A stretch of DNA of 64,000 bases, taken from assembly GCF_000062885.1 (NCBI RefSeq), contig NC_009142.1, forward strand, positions 1-64,000. The letters are read 5' to 3'. Below the pieces are notes generated by a model that did no database searches, was not told the DNA's origin, and was given only the letters and a program-made list of their open reading frames with translations. The position numbers and the translations under genes are program-made. Below are positions 1 to 14,812 of the stretch, in pieces (the stretch's first letter is position 1; every line of letters begins with the position of its first letter). The stretch comes from Saccharopolyspora erythraea NRRL 2338 (GTDB taxonomy: Bacteria; Actinomycetota; Actinomycetes; Mycobacteriales; Pseudonocardiaceae).

Positions 1-1779
1 GTGGCCGACCACCAGGCGGATCTTGGCCGGGTCTGGGAAGAGGTGGTGCAGGAGCTGTCCTCCGGCACGCTCTCACCCCAGCAGCGCGCGTGGATGCGCG
101 TGACGCGCCCCATCGGCCTGCTGGACGGGACGGCACTGCTGGCCGCGCCCAGCGACTTCGCGAAGGAAGCCATCGAACGCGCCCTGCGCGAACCCATCAC
201 CGACGCGCTCTCGCGCCGCCTCGGCCGCGACGTCTCGCTCGCCGTGAAGGTCGACACCGCGGTCCAGGCCCCGAGCAGGCCGGCCCCGCCACCCGCTGAG
301 TCGTGGCCCACCCGGGACAGCATCACCGGACCGGACCGCCCGACCGGCTTCGCCGAGGCCGGCGTCTCGCCCTACATCTCGACCTCTTCCTCCTACCTGC
401 AGCCGCCGCGAACGGACTCCTTCACCCCGCCGGTCACCGGCTCGCTGCCCGCCGTGGACAACCACTACCCGACGGCCGAGCAGCCGCGGGTGGTCGACTA
501 CCAGAGCGCGGACTACCCGACGACGGAGTACCACGACTGGCCCACCGCGGCCGAGCTGACGGCGGGGACGCCGCACGAGGGCGAGTCCGAGGCGGCGCCG
601 GAGTCCGACGACGAGGTGGACGAGGAGCGCGAGGCGATCGACGCGGCCAACGAGATCTGGCCGACGTTCGGGCGCGGCCAGGCGCCCGAGGCCCAGCAGG
701 GCCAGCCGTTCACCGCGCCCAAGCACGCCCCGCCGACCTCGCAGACCAGGCTGAACGCGAAGTACACCTTCGACACCTTCGTCATCGGCGCGTCGAACCG
801 CTTCGCGCACGCCGCGGCGGTGGCCGCGGCCGAGGCGCCGGCCCGCGCGTACAACCCGCTGTTCATCTGGGGTGAGTCCGGGCTCGGCAAGACGCACCTG
901 CTGCACGCCGTCGGGCACTACGCGCAACGGCTCTTCCCGGGGATGCGGGTCCGCTACGTGTCCACCGAGGAGTTCACCAACGACTTCATCAACTCGCTGC
1001 GCGACGACCGCCAGGTCGCCTTCCAGCGCCGCTACCGCGACGTGGACGTGCTGCTGGTCGACGACATCCAGTTCCTGGAGGGCAAGGAAGGCACCCAGGA
1101 GGAGTTCTTCCACACCTTCAACACGCTGCACAACTCGAACAAGCAGATCGTGGTGTCCTCCGACCGCCCGCCCAAGGGGCTGCGGACGCTGGAGGACCGG
1201 CTGCGCACCAGGTTCGAGTGGGGTCTGATCACCGACATCCAGCCGCCGGAGCTGGAGACCCGGATCGCGATCCTGCGCAAGAAGGCGGCCCAGGACCGGA
1301 TGAACGCGCCCGCCGACGTGCTGGAGTTCATCGCGGCGCGCATCGAGCGCAACATCCGCGAGCTGGAGGGCGCGCTGATCCGGGTCACCGCGTTCGCCTC
1401 GCTGAACCGGCAGCCGGTGGACGTGCAGCTCGCCGAGATCGTGCTGCGCGACCTGATCCCGGACTCCCAGACGCCGGAGATCACCGCGCCGACGATCATG
1501 GCGGTGACCGCCGACTTCTTCAGCGTCACCATCGACGACCTGTGCGGCCCGGGCAAGACCAAGGCGCTGGCGCAGGCCCGCCAGATCGCGATGTACCTGT
1601 GCCGCGAGCTGACCGACTCGTCGCTGCCGAAGATCGGCCAGAGCTTCGGCGGCCGCGACCACACCACGGTCATGCACGCCGACAAGAAGATCCGCAAGGA
1701 GATGGCCGAGCGCAGGCGGGTCTACGACCAGGTGCAGGAGCTGACCTCCCGCATCAAGCAGCAGTCGCGCGGCTCCTGA
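1..1779 (+). CDS. dnaA: Chromosomal replication initiator DnaA
   Basis: DnaA binds the 9-bp boxes at oriC, melts the adjacent AT-rich DNA and loads the replicative helicase. The 592-residue product has the N-terminal interaction domain (about 1-90), a long acidic and proline-rich linker (about 90-255, usual in actinomycetes), the AAA+ ATPase with Walker A GESGLGKT at 291-298 and Walker B LLVDDIQ near 351, and the C-terminal DNA-binding signature [14 protein letters not shown] near 550. The window starts exactly at its GTG codon, so its promoter and ribosome binding site lie outside. The gene is followed by the origin and dnaN, the classical order. Confidence 0.98.
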   Translation: MADHQADLGRVWEEVVQELSSGTLSPQQRAWMRVTRPIGLLDGTALLAAPSDFAKEAIERALREPITDALSRRLGRDVSLAVKVDTAVQAPSRPAPPPAESWPTRDSITGPDRPTGFAEAGVSPYISTSSSYLQPPRTDSFTPPVTGSLPAVDNHYPTAEQPRVVDYQSADYPTTEYHDWPTAAELTAGTPHEGESEAAPESDDEVDEEREAIDAANEIWPTFGRGQAPEAQQGQPFTAPKHAPPTSQTRLNAKYTFDTFVIGASNRFAHAAAVAAAEAPARAYNPLFIWGESGLGKTHLLHAVGHYAQRLFPGMRVRYVSTEEFTNDFINSLRDDRQVAFQRRYRDVDVLLVDDIQFLEGKEGTQEEFFHTFNTLHNSNKQIVVSSDRPPKGLRTLEDRLRTRFEWGLITDIQPPELETRIAILRKKAAQDRMNAPADVLEFIAARIERNIRELEGALIRVTAFASLNRQPVDVQLAEIVLRDLIPDSQTPEITAPTIMAVTADFFSVTIDDLCGPGKTKALAQARQIAMYLCRELTDSSLPKIGQSFGGRDHTTVMHADKKIRKEMAERRRVYDQVQELTSRIKQQSRGS

Positions 1780-1877
1780 CGCCCTCGGCGCGCTCGTTCC
1801 CCTCCACACCTATCTCCACGGCTTCACCGCGACGTGTCGCGGGCCGGGCTCGTCACCCTCGGGGCGGACGTGGAATC

Positions 1878-1923
1878 TTTCTGCTGAACCACCCCGGCGC
1901 GAGCCACCCCCTCGACCAGAAAA
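1878..1923 (+). repeat. 46-bp origin-proximal element, copy 1
   Basis: Begins TTTCTG and ends CCAGAAAA, so the ends form an inverted repeat. Copy 2 (2159-2204) has exactly the same length and matches at about 35 of 46 positions by eye. The function is unknown; it could be a protein-binding site or hairpin linked to origin control. Confidence 0.6.
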
Positions 1924-2158
1924 CCCGCGCGTCGATCCCGAGGGTCGTCGTGGCCGCGCGGCGCGCGACGCCCGCAGCGGCGGTCTGAGCCGGCAGCCGC
2001 GGAGAGCACCCCGGGACGTCCGGCAAGCCCGGCCAGATGGCCGTCGCCGGCGCTTCCGATGCTGCGGCCGACCCCCGACCCGGCCTCTGGGGCGCGGACG
2101 ACAGGGCGCGCGGAGAGCGCGCGGCGGTCCCGATGACCCCGGCTGCGGACGTCAGATC

Positions 2159-2204
2159 TTTCTGTTGAGCCACCCGCGCGCGACCCCACCGGTCCATCAG
2201 AAAA
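2159..2204 (+). repeat. 46-bp origin-proximal element, copy 2
   Basis: Begins TTTCTG and ends TCAGAAAA, 46 bp long like copies 1 and 3. Copies 1 and 2 share an extended left edge (ATCTTTCTG) and a conserved CCACCC block. Confidence 0.6.
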
Positions 2205-2308
2205 GTTCCACAGCATCCGCCGGCACCGCCGAGACTCGGGATTCGACTACTGCGGGTCCCGCGGTAACGCCACCGAGTACACGGAAACGCTTCCAGGGCA
2301 CTGGTTCT

Positions 2309-2354
2309 TTTCTGGGCCCCCGGGTGTCCTTCGCCTCACCCCCGCGCCAGAAAA
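2309..2354 (+). repeat. 46-bp origin-proximal element, copy 3
   Basis: Begins TTTCTGGG and ends CGCCAGAAAA. The interior has diverged from copies 1 and 2, but the terminal TTTCTG and CAGAAAA are again exactly 46 bp apart. It lies just before the first DnaA box at 2372. Confidence 0.5.
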
Positions 2355-2371
2355 ACCCGCCGCGACGCCGG

Positions 2372-2795
2372 CTGTCCACAGTCGACCCATCCCCAGACCT
2401 GACCTGGAGTTCTCCCCAATCCACCCACAGGCTGTGCACAGCCGACCCACAGGCTCCGGGCAGTTGATCACAGGAAACCCACAGATCCACCCACACCCCG
2501 ATCGGTGGAGATGGGGAAAATCCGCAGGGGATGGGTACAACTAGGGCCCGAGCTGTGGATGGGGTGTGGACAACTGTGGATGGCTGTGGATGGACCTGGG
2601 GGGCGCCGAAGTTGTCCACCACCCGAAGGAACCATCCACCGGTTACACCCAGTGTTCATCCACAGTCCGACCCGCCGCACCACCAGCACAAACAGCGGCT
2701 GTCCCCACAACCCACAGCCCCTATTACTACTGCGCTCCTTTCTTCTCTTGAAAGAAAAAAGAAAAGAAGAGAAGGGGCGGTGGACAAGTGGACAA
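2372..2795. other. oriC: Chromosomal origin of replication (oriC)
   Basis: A dense cluster of 9-mers close to the DnaA box TTGTCCACA or its complement. Clear members are CTGTCCACA at 2372, TGTGGACAA at 2565, TTGTCCACC at 2612, TCATCCACA at 2656, GGTGGACAA at 2779 and AGTGGACAA at 2787. Weaker ones are at 2432, 2554, 2575, 2585 and 2632. Both orientations occur. A purine/pyrimidine-skewed, unusually AT-rich stretch at about 2719-2775 lies among the boxes and is the best candidate for the unwinding element. The position between dnaA and dnaN is the standard actinobacterial oriC location. The outer limits are my choice. Confidence 0.9.
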
Positions 2796-3030
2796 CTCGC
2801 GGTGACGGGGTGGACGGCTCCCGCGGAGTGCCCCGACCCGGATGCGGCGTTCACCGCGAACGCTCTACGGTGGAACTCCCGCGAAGGCCGGTAGCCGCTC
2901 TTCGTGCTCGCCGCAGTCGCGCGGGACCGCTCCGCCGGCGTCCGCGCCCGAAGCGGTTCGACCCCGAAGTGCCCAGGCTCGACCACAGTTCTCCGGCAGC
3001 CGAGCCACGGCTGAAACCGAAAGGACACCC

Positions 3031-4155
3031 ATGAAGATCCGCGTGGAACGTGACGGTCTCGCCGACGCCGTCGCCTGGGTGGCGCGCAGCCTGCCGTCGC
3101 GGCCTCCGGTGCCGGTGCTGGGCGGAGTGCTGCTCGACGCCAGCTCAGGTGAGGCGCTGACCATCTCGGGCTTCGACTACGAGGTCTCGGCGCAGGTCAC
3201 GATCGACGCCTCGATCGACTCCACCGGCCGCACCCTGGTCTCCGGGCGGCTGCTGGCCGACATCACCAAGGCGCTGCCGAACCGCCCGGTCGAGATCACC
3301 GTCGACGGCTCGCGCGTGACGATCACCTGCGGCAGTTCGCGGTTCAGCCTCCCGACGATGCCGGTCGAGGACTACCCCGAGCTGCCCGCGATGCCCGACC
3401 ACGCGGGTTCGGTGCCCGGCGACCTGTTCAGCGAGGCGGTCTCGCAGGTCGCGGTCGCCGCGGGCAAGGACGACACGCTGCCGATGCTCACCGGTGTGCG
3501 GATGGAGATCAACGCCGACCGGCTGACCATGGTCGCCACCGACCGGTTCCGGCTCGCGATGCGCGAGTTCACCTGGGAGCCCGGCACCACCATCGAGGAC
3601 ACCTCCGTGCTGGTGCCGGCCAAGACGCTGTCGGATTCGGCCAAGACCCTCGGCACCGGCGGCAACAAGGTCGAGATCTCGCTGGCCTCCGGTGACGGCC
3701 TGCTCGGCCTCTCCGGCAACAGCCGCCGCAGCACCACCCGGCTGCTCGACGCGGAGTTCCCGAAGTACCGCCAGCTGCTGCCCTCGGAGAGCGCGGTGAC
3801 CGCGGTCGTCGACGTCGCGCCGCTGGTCGAGGCGATCAAGCGCGTCTCGCTGGTCGCCGAGCGCGGCACCCAGGTGCGGCTGGAGTTCTCCGACGCGGGT
3901 CTGCGCCTGACCGCCGGCGGCGACGACGAGGGCAGCGCGGAAGAGGAGCTGCCGGTCGAGCTGGTCGGCGAGGCCCTGACGATCGCGTTCAACCCGGCCT
4001 ACCTGCTCGACGGCCTGGGCGCGCTGAAGTCCGACCGCGCGCAGATGCTGTTCACCACATCGAACCGACCGGCGGTGCTCAAGCCGGTCGGGGAAGATGG
4101 AGAGGTGGCGGAGGGCTACCTCTACCTGCTCATGCCGGTTCGCCTGCCCGGCTGA
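3031..4155 (+). CDS. dnaN: DNA polymerase III beta sliding clamp
   Basis: The beta clamp encircles DNA and tethers the replicative polymerase. The 374-residue length is typical. The ATG at 3031 follows a good AAAGGA ribosome binding site (about 3020), so I prefer it to upstream in-frame starts that would run back into the oriC region. The protein begins [19 protein letters not shown] and shows three repeated clamp domains, including the conserved [10 protein letters not shown] region and a C-terminal LLMPVRLPG that matches the family end (M[PM]xR). The gene lies immediately downstream of oriC. Confidence 0.97.
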   Translation: MKIRVERDGLADAVAWVARSLPSRPPVPVLGGVLLDASSGEALTISGFDYEVSAQVTIDASIDSTGRTLVSGRLLADITKALPNRPVEITVDGSRVTITCGSSRFSLPTMPVEDYPELPAMPDHAGSVPGDLFSEAVSQVAVAAGKDDTLPMLTGVRMEINADRLTMVATDRFRLAMREFTWEPGTTIEDTSVLVPAKTLSDSAKTLGTGGNKVEISLASGDGLLGLSGNSRRSTTRLLDAEFPKYRQLLPSESAVTAVVDVAPLVEAIKRVSLVAERGTQVRLEFSDAGLRLTAGGDDEGSAEEELPVELVGEALTIAFNPAYLLDGLGALKSDRAQMLFTTSNRPAVLKPVGEDGEVAEGYLYLLMPVRLPG

Positions 4156-4220
4156 ACCGCGAGCACGTGCCAACCGGTGGCACGCGCCACCGACTACGGA
4201 ATCGTTCTAGGGAGATCGGG

Positions 4221-5102
4221 TTGCAACTCGGACTTGTCGGTCTCGGCCGTATGGGTTTCAACATGCGCAAGCGGCTGCGCGCCGCCGGCCACGAGGTCGT
4301 CGGCTACGACCGGAACCAGGAGGTCAGCGACGTCGCATCGATCGCCGACCTGGTGCAGAAGCTGTCCGGGCCCCGGATCGTGTGGATCATGGTTCCGCAC
4401 GGCGACCCGACCCGGCAGACCGTGGAGGAGCTCGCCGGGCTGCTCTCGGCGGGCGACCTGGTGATCGAAGGCGGCAACTCCAAGTTCACCGACGACCAGG
4501 CCAACGCCGCGCTGCTGGCGGAGAAGGGCATCAAGTACGTCGACGTCGGCGTGTCGGGCGGCGTCTGGGGCGCGGACAACGGCTACGGCCTGATGGCGGG
4601 CGGTGACGCCGAGGACGTCGAGCGGGCGATGCCCATCTTCGACGCACTGCGTCCGGAGGGTCCCCGCGACGAGGGCTTCGCGCACGCGGGGCCGGTCGGC
4701 GCGGGTCACTACGCGAAGATGGTGCACAACGGCATCGAGTACGGCCTGATGCAGGCGTACGCCGAGGGCTTCGAGCTGCTCGCGGCCGCCGACGTCGTCA
4801 CCGACGTCCCCGCGACCATCAAGGCGTGGAGCCGCGGCACCGTCGTCCGGTCCTGGCTGCTCGACCTCCTGGTGCGGGCGCTGGAGGAGGACCCGGAGCT
4901 GGAGCAGCTGCGCGGTTACGTCAGCGACTCCGGCGAGGGCCGCTGGACGGTGGAGGAAGCGATCAACAACGCGGTGCCCGCCCCGGTGATCACCGCCGCG
5001 CTGTTCGCCCGCTTCGCCTCCAGGCAGGACGACTCGCCCGCGATGAAGGCGGTCGCCGCGCTGCGCAACCAGTTCGGCGGGCACTCCGTCCAGAAGAGCT
5101 GA
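4221..5102 (+). CDS. gnd: 6-phosphogluconate dehydrogenase (decarboxylating)
   Basis: Oxidative decarboxylation of 6-phosphogluconate to ribulose 5-phosphate in the pentose phosphate pathway. The protein starts with a Rossmann fold (LGLVGLGRMGFNMRKRL), has the substrate signature GVSGGVWGADNGYGLMAGG near 110-130 and the catalytic HNGIEYG segment. At 293 residues it is the short form found beside dnaN in many actinomycetes. The TTG at 4221 is chosen because it begins the Rossmann strand and follows GGGAG (about 4210); an upstream in-frame start at 4167 would add unconserved residues. Confidence 0.93.
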   Translation: MQLGLVGLGRMGFNMRKRLRAAGHEVVGYDRNQEVSDVASIADLVQKLSGPRIVWIMVPHGDPTRQTVEELAGLLSAGDLVIEGGNSKFTDDQANAALLAEKGIKYVDVGVSGGVWGADNGYGLMAGGDAEDVERAMPIFDALRPEGPRDEGFAHAGPVGAGHYAKMVHNGIEYGLMQAYAEGFELLAAADVVTDVPATIKAWSRGTVVRSWLLDLLVRALEEDPELEQLRGYVSDSGEGRWTVEEAINNAVPAPVITAALFARFASRQDDSPAMKAVAALRNQFGGHSVQKS

Positions 5103-5110
5103 TCGCCGCT

Positions 5111-5148
5111 GGTTCCGGTGCGCATCCGCGAGGGCGCGCACCGGAACC
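5111..5148 (+). terminator. Hairpin after gnd
   Basis: A perfect 13-bp stem (GGTTCCGGTGCGC at 5111-5123 and its complement at 5136-5148) with a 12-base loop starts 8 bases after the gnd stop. There is no U-tract, as is common in actinomycete terminators. Confidence 0.7.
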
Positions 5149-5158
5149 ACCACGCCAC

Positions 5159-5180
5159 ATCGATTTGTCGACAAATCGAT
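5159..5180. promoter_or_regulatory. 22-bp perfect palindrome upstream of recF
   Basis: The arms ATCGATTTGTC and GACAAATCGAT abut without a loop, giving a perfect 22-bp dyad about 80 bp before the recF start. The lack of a loop suggests a dimeric regulator site more than an RNA hairpin. It is AT-rich compared with its surroundings. The binding protein is unknown. Confidence 0.6.
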
Positions 5181-5260
5181 CCGTCGTCGTATCGGCTCCG
5201 GTCACGCCCGCTCGGTGAACCGCACCAAGCGGGCGGCACCCACGACTATGTTGGACCGCC

Positions 5261-6436
5261 GTGTACGTCCGCCATCTCCAAGTGACCGACTTCCGGTCCT
5301 GGCCGCACGCCGACCTGACCTTCGAGCCGGGGCCGACCGTGCTGGTCGGCTCCAACGGCCAGGGCAAGACCAACCTGGTCGAGGCGCTCGGCTACGTCGC
5401 CACGCTCGGCTCGCACCGGGTCGCGACCGACGCACCGCTCGTGCGCTACGGCACCCAGCGCGCGGTGGTGCGTGCCGCGGTGGTCAACCACGGGCGTGAG
5501 CTGCTGGTCGAGCTGGAGATCACCCCGGGCAAGGCCAACCGCGCGCGGATCAACCGCGGTGCGGCCGGCAAGCCGCGCGATGTGCTCGGGATCCTGCGCA
5601 CCGTGCTGTTCGCGCCGGAGGACATGGCGATGGTCCGGGGCGACCCCGGCGAGCGCAGGCGGTTCCTCGACGACCTGCTCGTGGCCCGTGCCCCGCGTTA
5701 TGCGGGCGTGCGCTCGGACTACGACCGCGTCCTGCGGCAACGCAGCGCGCTGCTCAAATCGGCGGGCGCCGCCAAGCGCGGTGGTTCGGGTGGCGACCTG
5801 CGCACCCTGGAGGTCTGGGACGGCCACCTCGCGCGCTACGGCGCCGAGCTGCTGGCCGGTCGGCTGGATCTCGTCGCGGCCATCGCACCCCACGTGACCA
5901 GTGCGTACGCCAACGTCGCGGCCACCGCCGAGGAGACCGCGCCGTCGGGCCGGGTCGCCGACGTGCGCTACCGCAGCAGCCTGGGCGAGTCGCTGCCCGA
6001 GGGCTACGGGGTGCCGCGCGGCGAGCCGGCCGACGTCGAGGTGCTGGAGAAGGCGCTGCTGGCCGAGTTGGAGCGGGTCCGGGCTCAGGAGCTGGAGCGA
6101 GGCGTGTCGCTGGTCGGGCCGCACCGCGACGACCTGGAGCTGATGCTCGGCGAGCTGCCTGCCAAGGGATACGCCAGTCACGGTGAATCGTGGTCGTTCG
6201 CCCTGGCGTTGCGCCTGGCTTCCTACCACCTGCTGGCGGAGGATGGCGCGGAACCGGTGTTGATCCTCGACGACGTCTTCGCCGAGCTCGACCGGCGCCG
6301 CCGCTCGCGGCTGGCCGAGCTGGTCGCGGGCGCCGAGCAGGTGCTCGTCACGGCGGCGGTGGCCGAGGACGTCCCGGAGGAACTCACCGGCGTCCGCTTC
6401 GACGTGCGCGAAGGTGAGGTGCGGCGTGTCGAATGA
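5261..6436 (+). CDS. recF: DNA replication and repair protein RecF
   Basis: RecF is an SMC-like ATPase that directs RecA loading at single-strand gaps. The 391-residue protein starts at GTG 5261 ([14 protein letters not shown]), has Walker [10 protein letters not shown] near 30-38, the [20 protein letters not shown] region and the C-terminal ABC signature and Walker B ([14 protein letters not shown]). It overlaps the start of dciA, indicating co-transcription. Confidence 0.96.
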   Translation: MYVRHLQVTDFRSWPHADLTFEPGPTVLVGSNGQGKTNLVEALGYVATLGSHRVATDAPLVRYGTQRAVVRAAVVNHGRELLVELEITPGKANRARINRGAAGKPRDVLGILRTVLFAPEDMAMVRGDPGERRRFLDDLLVARAPRYAGVRSDYDRVLRQRSALLKSAGAAKRGGSGGDLRTLEVWDGHLARYGAELLAGRLDLVAAIAPHVTSAYANVAATAEETAPSGRVADVRYRSSLGESLPEGYGVPRGEPADVEVLEKALLAELERVRAQELERGVSLVGPHRDDLELMLGELPAKGYASHGESWSFALALRLASYHLLAEDGAEPVLILDDVFAELDRRRRSRLAELVAGAEQVLVTAAVAEDVPEELTGVRFDVREGEVRRVE

Positions 6437-7064
6437 GCGGCTCGATACACGCAGGGTGATGCCGCGTACACCTACCGAAGCCGAACTACCCACATCTGGG
6501 GATAACTCTGTGGATGGTGTGGATAACTCTGCGGACACCGGGGTGGCGATGGGCACCGACGGTGCCGCGCTGAACGGTCCGGACCTGGCGCGGGCGGCGC
6601 TGCAGGCGGCCCGCGAGCAGTCGAAGGCGAAGCGCTCGACGGCCCGCCGCCGCTACGGCGGTGGTGGTCAGCGGCGGCGCCGGAGCTGGTCGGGGCCCGG
6701 CGCCGACGACCGCGACCCGCAGCCGCTGGGTCGGCTCGCTTCCCGCATCGCGGCCGAACGGGGCTGGGCGGACCGCCTCTCCGGCGGTCGCGTGTTCGGG
6801 GAGTGGTCGACCCTGGTGGGCGGTGACATCGCCGAGCACACCAAGCCGGTCGCGCTCAAGGACGGCGAGCTGAGCGTGCAGGCCGAGTCGACGGCGTGGG
6901 CCACCCAGCTCCGCCTGCTCCAGCGCCAGATCCTCAAGCGCATCGCCGACGGCGTGGGCAAGGACGTCGTGCGCCGCATCAAGGTCCAGGGCCCGGCCGC
7001 GCCGAGCTGGCGCCACGGCCCCCGCCACATCCCGGGTCGGGGTCCCCGCGACACCTACGGCTGA
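6426..7064 (+). CDS. dciA: DUF721 (DciA-like) protein, probable helicase operator
   Basis: Members of this family (DUF721/DciA) act as loaders or operators of the DnaB helicase in bacteria lacking DnaC/DnaI. The C-terminal half carries the family core: [15 protein letters not shown], the [18 protein letters not shown] block and [17 protein letters not shown]. The N-terminal third is charged and low in complexity. GTG 6426 is chosen because it has GAAGGTGAGG seven bases upstream and overlaps recF by 11 bp; ATG 6459 is the alternative. The first codons also contain three DnaA-box-like sequences. Confidence 0.85.
   Translation: MSNERLDTRRVMPRTPTEAELPTSGDNSVDGVDNSADTGVAMGTDGAALNGPDLARAALQAAREQSKAKRSTARRRYGGGGQRRRRSWSGPGADDRDPQPLGRLASRIAAERGWADRLSGGRVFGEWSTLVGGDIAEHTKPVALKDGELSVQAESTAWATQLRLLQRQILKRIADGVGKDVVRRIKVQGPAAPSWRHGPRHIPGRGPRDTYG
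6497..6526 (-). promoter_or_regulatory. DnaA-box cluster inside the dciA coding start
   Basis: Three box-like 9-mers in the same orientation: TGGGGATAA (6497-6505), TGTGGATGG (6509-6517) and TGTGGATAA (6518-6526), the last a perfect complement of TTATCCACA. They lie in coding sequence for [13 protein letters not shown]. Confidence 0.65.
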
Positions 7065-10399
<3,335 letters not shown>

Positions 10400-10553
10400 C
10401 ATCGCGGCCACCCGCCATCCCCGGAGGACCCCCGCCATGGGCAGTCGCCAGAAGTGCCCCGTTCGCAACGGAACGGCAAAGGTCCGAGGGAACACTCGCC
10501 CGCGTTGTGGTCGCGCAGGAACACGCTGACCCGCCTGAAAGGAACCCCCACCC

Positions 10554-13049
<2,496 letters not shown>

Positions 13050-13103
13050 GGGAGCGGGTAACCACACCGCCACAGGCCACCGACGATCATCGAAGGATCG
13101 CTC

Positions 13104-13919
13104 GTGACACCTTCCGAGAAGCCGGGGGAATCGGCATCGCAGTCCAAGGACGCGAGCCACACCTCGGTCATCACGCAGTCCGAAGAAGCCACCGAGTCCA
13201 CCGCCGAGCGGGGGACGCCGGCCGCTGAGGACCAGGCACCGAACCACGGCGAGGAGGCCGCCGCGCTGGACGGCACCGACGCACCGCCGCCGTGGCAACG
13301 TGGTGCGGCAACCTCCTCGGCCGGTGAGCAGCCCTCCTGGCCCACGGAGCAGCCGGTGGGGACCTCCGGGTCCCCGGCGGATGCCGGCGGAGCGCCGGAC
13401 TCCGAGGACACCCAGAAGATCCCGCGGCCCGCGCAGGAGCAGGAGACCGCCCGCAACGAGGTCCCGCAGTCGTCCTCGGGCGGCCGGACCGCGGTGACCT
13501 TCGGGTCCGCCGGGCGGGCCACCACCGCCGCGGGCAGCGCCAGACGTCCCAGCCGGGGACCGAGGCGGGCCAGCCTGCAGGTCAAGCGGGTCGACCCGTG
13601 GTCGGTGCTCAAGCTCGCCCTGGTGCTGAGCGTGGCGCTGTTCTTCGTGTGGATGATCGCGGTGGCGGTGCTCTACGGCGTCCTGGACGGCATGGGCGTC
13701 TGGGACCAGCTCAACGGCACGTTCACCGAGCTGACCCAGCCCGACGACGCGGCCGCCGAGCCGCTGATCAGCGCGGGCCGGGTGTTCGGCGTCGCCTCGA
13801 TCATCGGGGCGATCAACATAGTGCTCATCACGGCGCTGGCGACGGTGGCCGCGTTCATCTACAACGTGGCCGCCGACTTCGCCGGTGGCGTCGAGGTGAC
13901 GCTGTCCGAGCGGGAGTGA
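13104..13919 (+). CDS. DUF3566 membrane protein downstream of gyrA
   Basis: An actinobacterial protein of unknown function conserved next to gyrA (Rv0007-like position). The 271 residues split into a hydrophilic, Glu/Pro/Ser-rich N-terminal half (about 1-155) and a C-terminal DUF3566-type domain with two membrane segments (about 170-192 and 230-256, SIIGAINIVLITALATVAAF). It starts at GTG 13104, 54 bp after gyrA, so it is probably co-transcribed. A strong hairpin follows the stop. Confidence 0.88.
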   Translation: MTPSEKPGESASQSKDASHTSVITQSEEATESTAERGTPAAEDQAPNHGEEAAALDGTDAPPPWQRGAATSSAGEQPSWPTEQPVGTSGSPADAGGAPDSEDTQKIPRPAQEQETARNEVPQSSSGGRTAVTFGSAGRATTAAGSARRPSRGPRRASLQVKRVDPWSVLKLALVLSVALFFVWMIAVAVLYGVLDGMGVWDQLNGTFTELTQPDDAAAEPLISAGRVFGVASIIGAINIVLITALATVAAFIYNVAADFAGGVEVTLSERE

Positions 13920-13922
13920 CGA

Positions 13923-13958
13923 GCATGTGGCGGTTTCCCCAGGGCAGCCGCCACATGC
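13923..13958 (+). terminator. Terminator hairpin after the DUF3566 gene
   Basis: An 11-bp perfect stem (GCATGTGGCGG at 13923-13933, complement at 13948-13958) with a 14-base loop begins 3 bases after the stop. It separates the gyrase operon from tRNA-Ile. Confidence 0.75.
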
Positions 13959-14010
13959 ACCCCCCGTTTCGGAGCGCTCCGAGCGTCATGTAATGTTTGG
14001 AGCGCACCAG

Positions 14011-14087
14011 GGGCCTATAGCTCAGGCGGTTAGAGCGCTTCGCTGATAACGAAGAGGTCGAAGGTTCAAGTCCTTCTAGGCCCACCA
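14011..14087 (+). tRNA. ileT: tRNA-Ile (anticodon GAT)
   Basis: A complete cloverleaf. The acceptor strands GGGCCTA and TAGGCCC pair, the D-arm contains AGCTCAGGCGG, the anticodon loop CTGATAA sits on a CTTCG/CGAAG stem, and the T-loop is GTTCAAGTC. The discriminator is A14084 and CCA is encoded (14085-14087). Its place after gyrA matches mycobacterial ileT. Confidence 0.98.
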
Positions 14088-14149
14088 CCCCGTGTCGACG
14101 AACTGATCCGGAACGACACGGGCCAACGCCGTGCTAGGAGGCGACTGAA

Positions 14150-14266
14150 GTGAAGAAGCTGATCGCACTCGCCGTGGTTGCTGGTGCCGTTCTGTTCGTC
14201 GTCCGCCGCAACCGCGCCGCCAAGGCCGAGGCCGACCTCTGGCGCGAGGCCACCGCGGAAGCCTGA
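14150..14266 (+). CDS. DLW-39 family small protein
   Basis: A 38-residue peptide with the signature of the actinobacterial DLW-39 family: MKKLIALAVVAGAVLFVVRR, then a charged tail with ADLWREATAEA. It has one probable membrane segment (about 3-18) followed by arginines. The GTG at 14150 has an AGGAG at 14136-14140. It lies between the tRNA-Ile and tRNA-Ala genes, the usual position for this family. The function is unknown. Confidence 0.92.
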   Translation: MKKLIALAVVAGAVLFVVRRNRAAKAEADLWREATAEA

Positions 14267-14401
14267 GCCGACCGGCGAGCCGACTCCGCCTCCACTCCTG
14301 CACTTCCCAGAGCGGAAGCAGGTCGGGGCGGAGTTCATGTCGTTCGAGGCTCGGTTGCCATCGCGGCGGACAGCCAGCAGACGGTGACCGGCTCGACGCC
14401 G

Positions 14402-14474
14402 GGGGACGTAGCTCAATTGGCAGAGCACCGCCTTTGCAAGGCGGGGGTTAGGGGTTCGATTCCCCTCGTCTCCA
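14402..14474 (+). tRNA. alaT: tRNA-Ala (anticodon TGC)
   Basis: The acceptor strands GGGGACG and CGTCTCC pair, the D-arm has AGCTCAATTGG, the anticodon loop is TTTGCAA and the T-loop is GGTTCGATTCC. Seventy-three bases, discriminator A14474, CCA not encoded. Confidence 0.98.
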
Positions 14475-14812
14475 CGTTCCGCGTGTTCGGTGCGTTCCGC
14501 ACCTTCCCGCTTTCCTGATTTCCTTACGGGGGCCGAGCCCCCGTAGACCCCCACGGTGCGGTGGTCGCTTCTCTCCGGCTTCGCAGCTTCTCCGCCGTTC
14601 CCGGCCTGGTCTTCGACCAGACCCTTCGGTCCTCCTTGGGGATGTGGTGGGTCGTTCGTGGCCGGCAGGCGCTTTTCGGGGTTGTCGTCGATTCGGTTGT
14701 TTCGTCGGCTTTGGTTTCGGTGGATTGGGGCTTTTGAGTCCGGACCGCCCGTTTTCGCCGTTTGCAATTTGGTTGTCGGTGGTCAGGGCTTTCGGGTTGG
14801 GGCCGCTCGTAT
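14475..14812. other. Gene-free, G/T-rich spacer after tRNA-Ala
   Basis: About 340 bases with no supported gene. A hairpin lies at 14525-14545, a smaller one near 14602-14616 (around CTTCGACC), then a stretch rich in G and T on this strand (about 14640-14790). It forms the left boundary of the accessory block. Confidence 0.55.
14525..14545 (+). terminator. Hairpin downstream of tRNA-Ala
   Basis: A 9-bp perfect stem (TACGGGGGC, loop CGA, GCCCCCGTA) 50 bases after the tRNA. Probable terminator of the tRNA transcript; no U-tract. Confidence 0.6.

Larger units (their letters stand above)
1780..2371. other. dnaA-oriC spacer without a convincing gene
   Basis: About 590 bases between the dnaA stop and the first clear DnaA box. 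Reading frames on both strands are open only because of the high GC content and show no recognisable domain. The notable content is three 46-bp elements with matching ends, listed separately. Confidence 0.6.

Noticed and set aside
1824-2216. Minus-strand frames between dnaA and oriC as a small gene
   Set aside because: The sequence is low in complexity, with no start signal and no family resemblance. Similar peptide fragments arise only from the repeated 46-bp elements.
14402-14474. tRNA-Ala as a phage or island attachment site
   Set aside because: No integrase and no duplicated tRNA 3' end were found at the far end of the block (around 52 kb).
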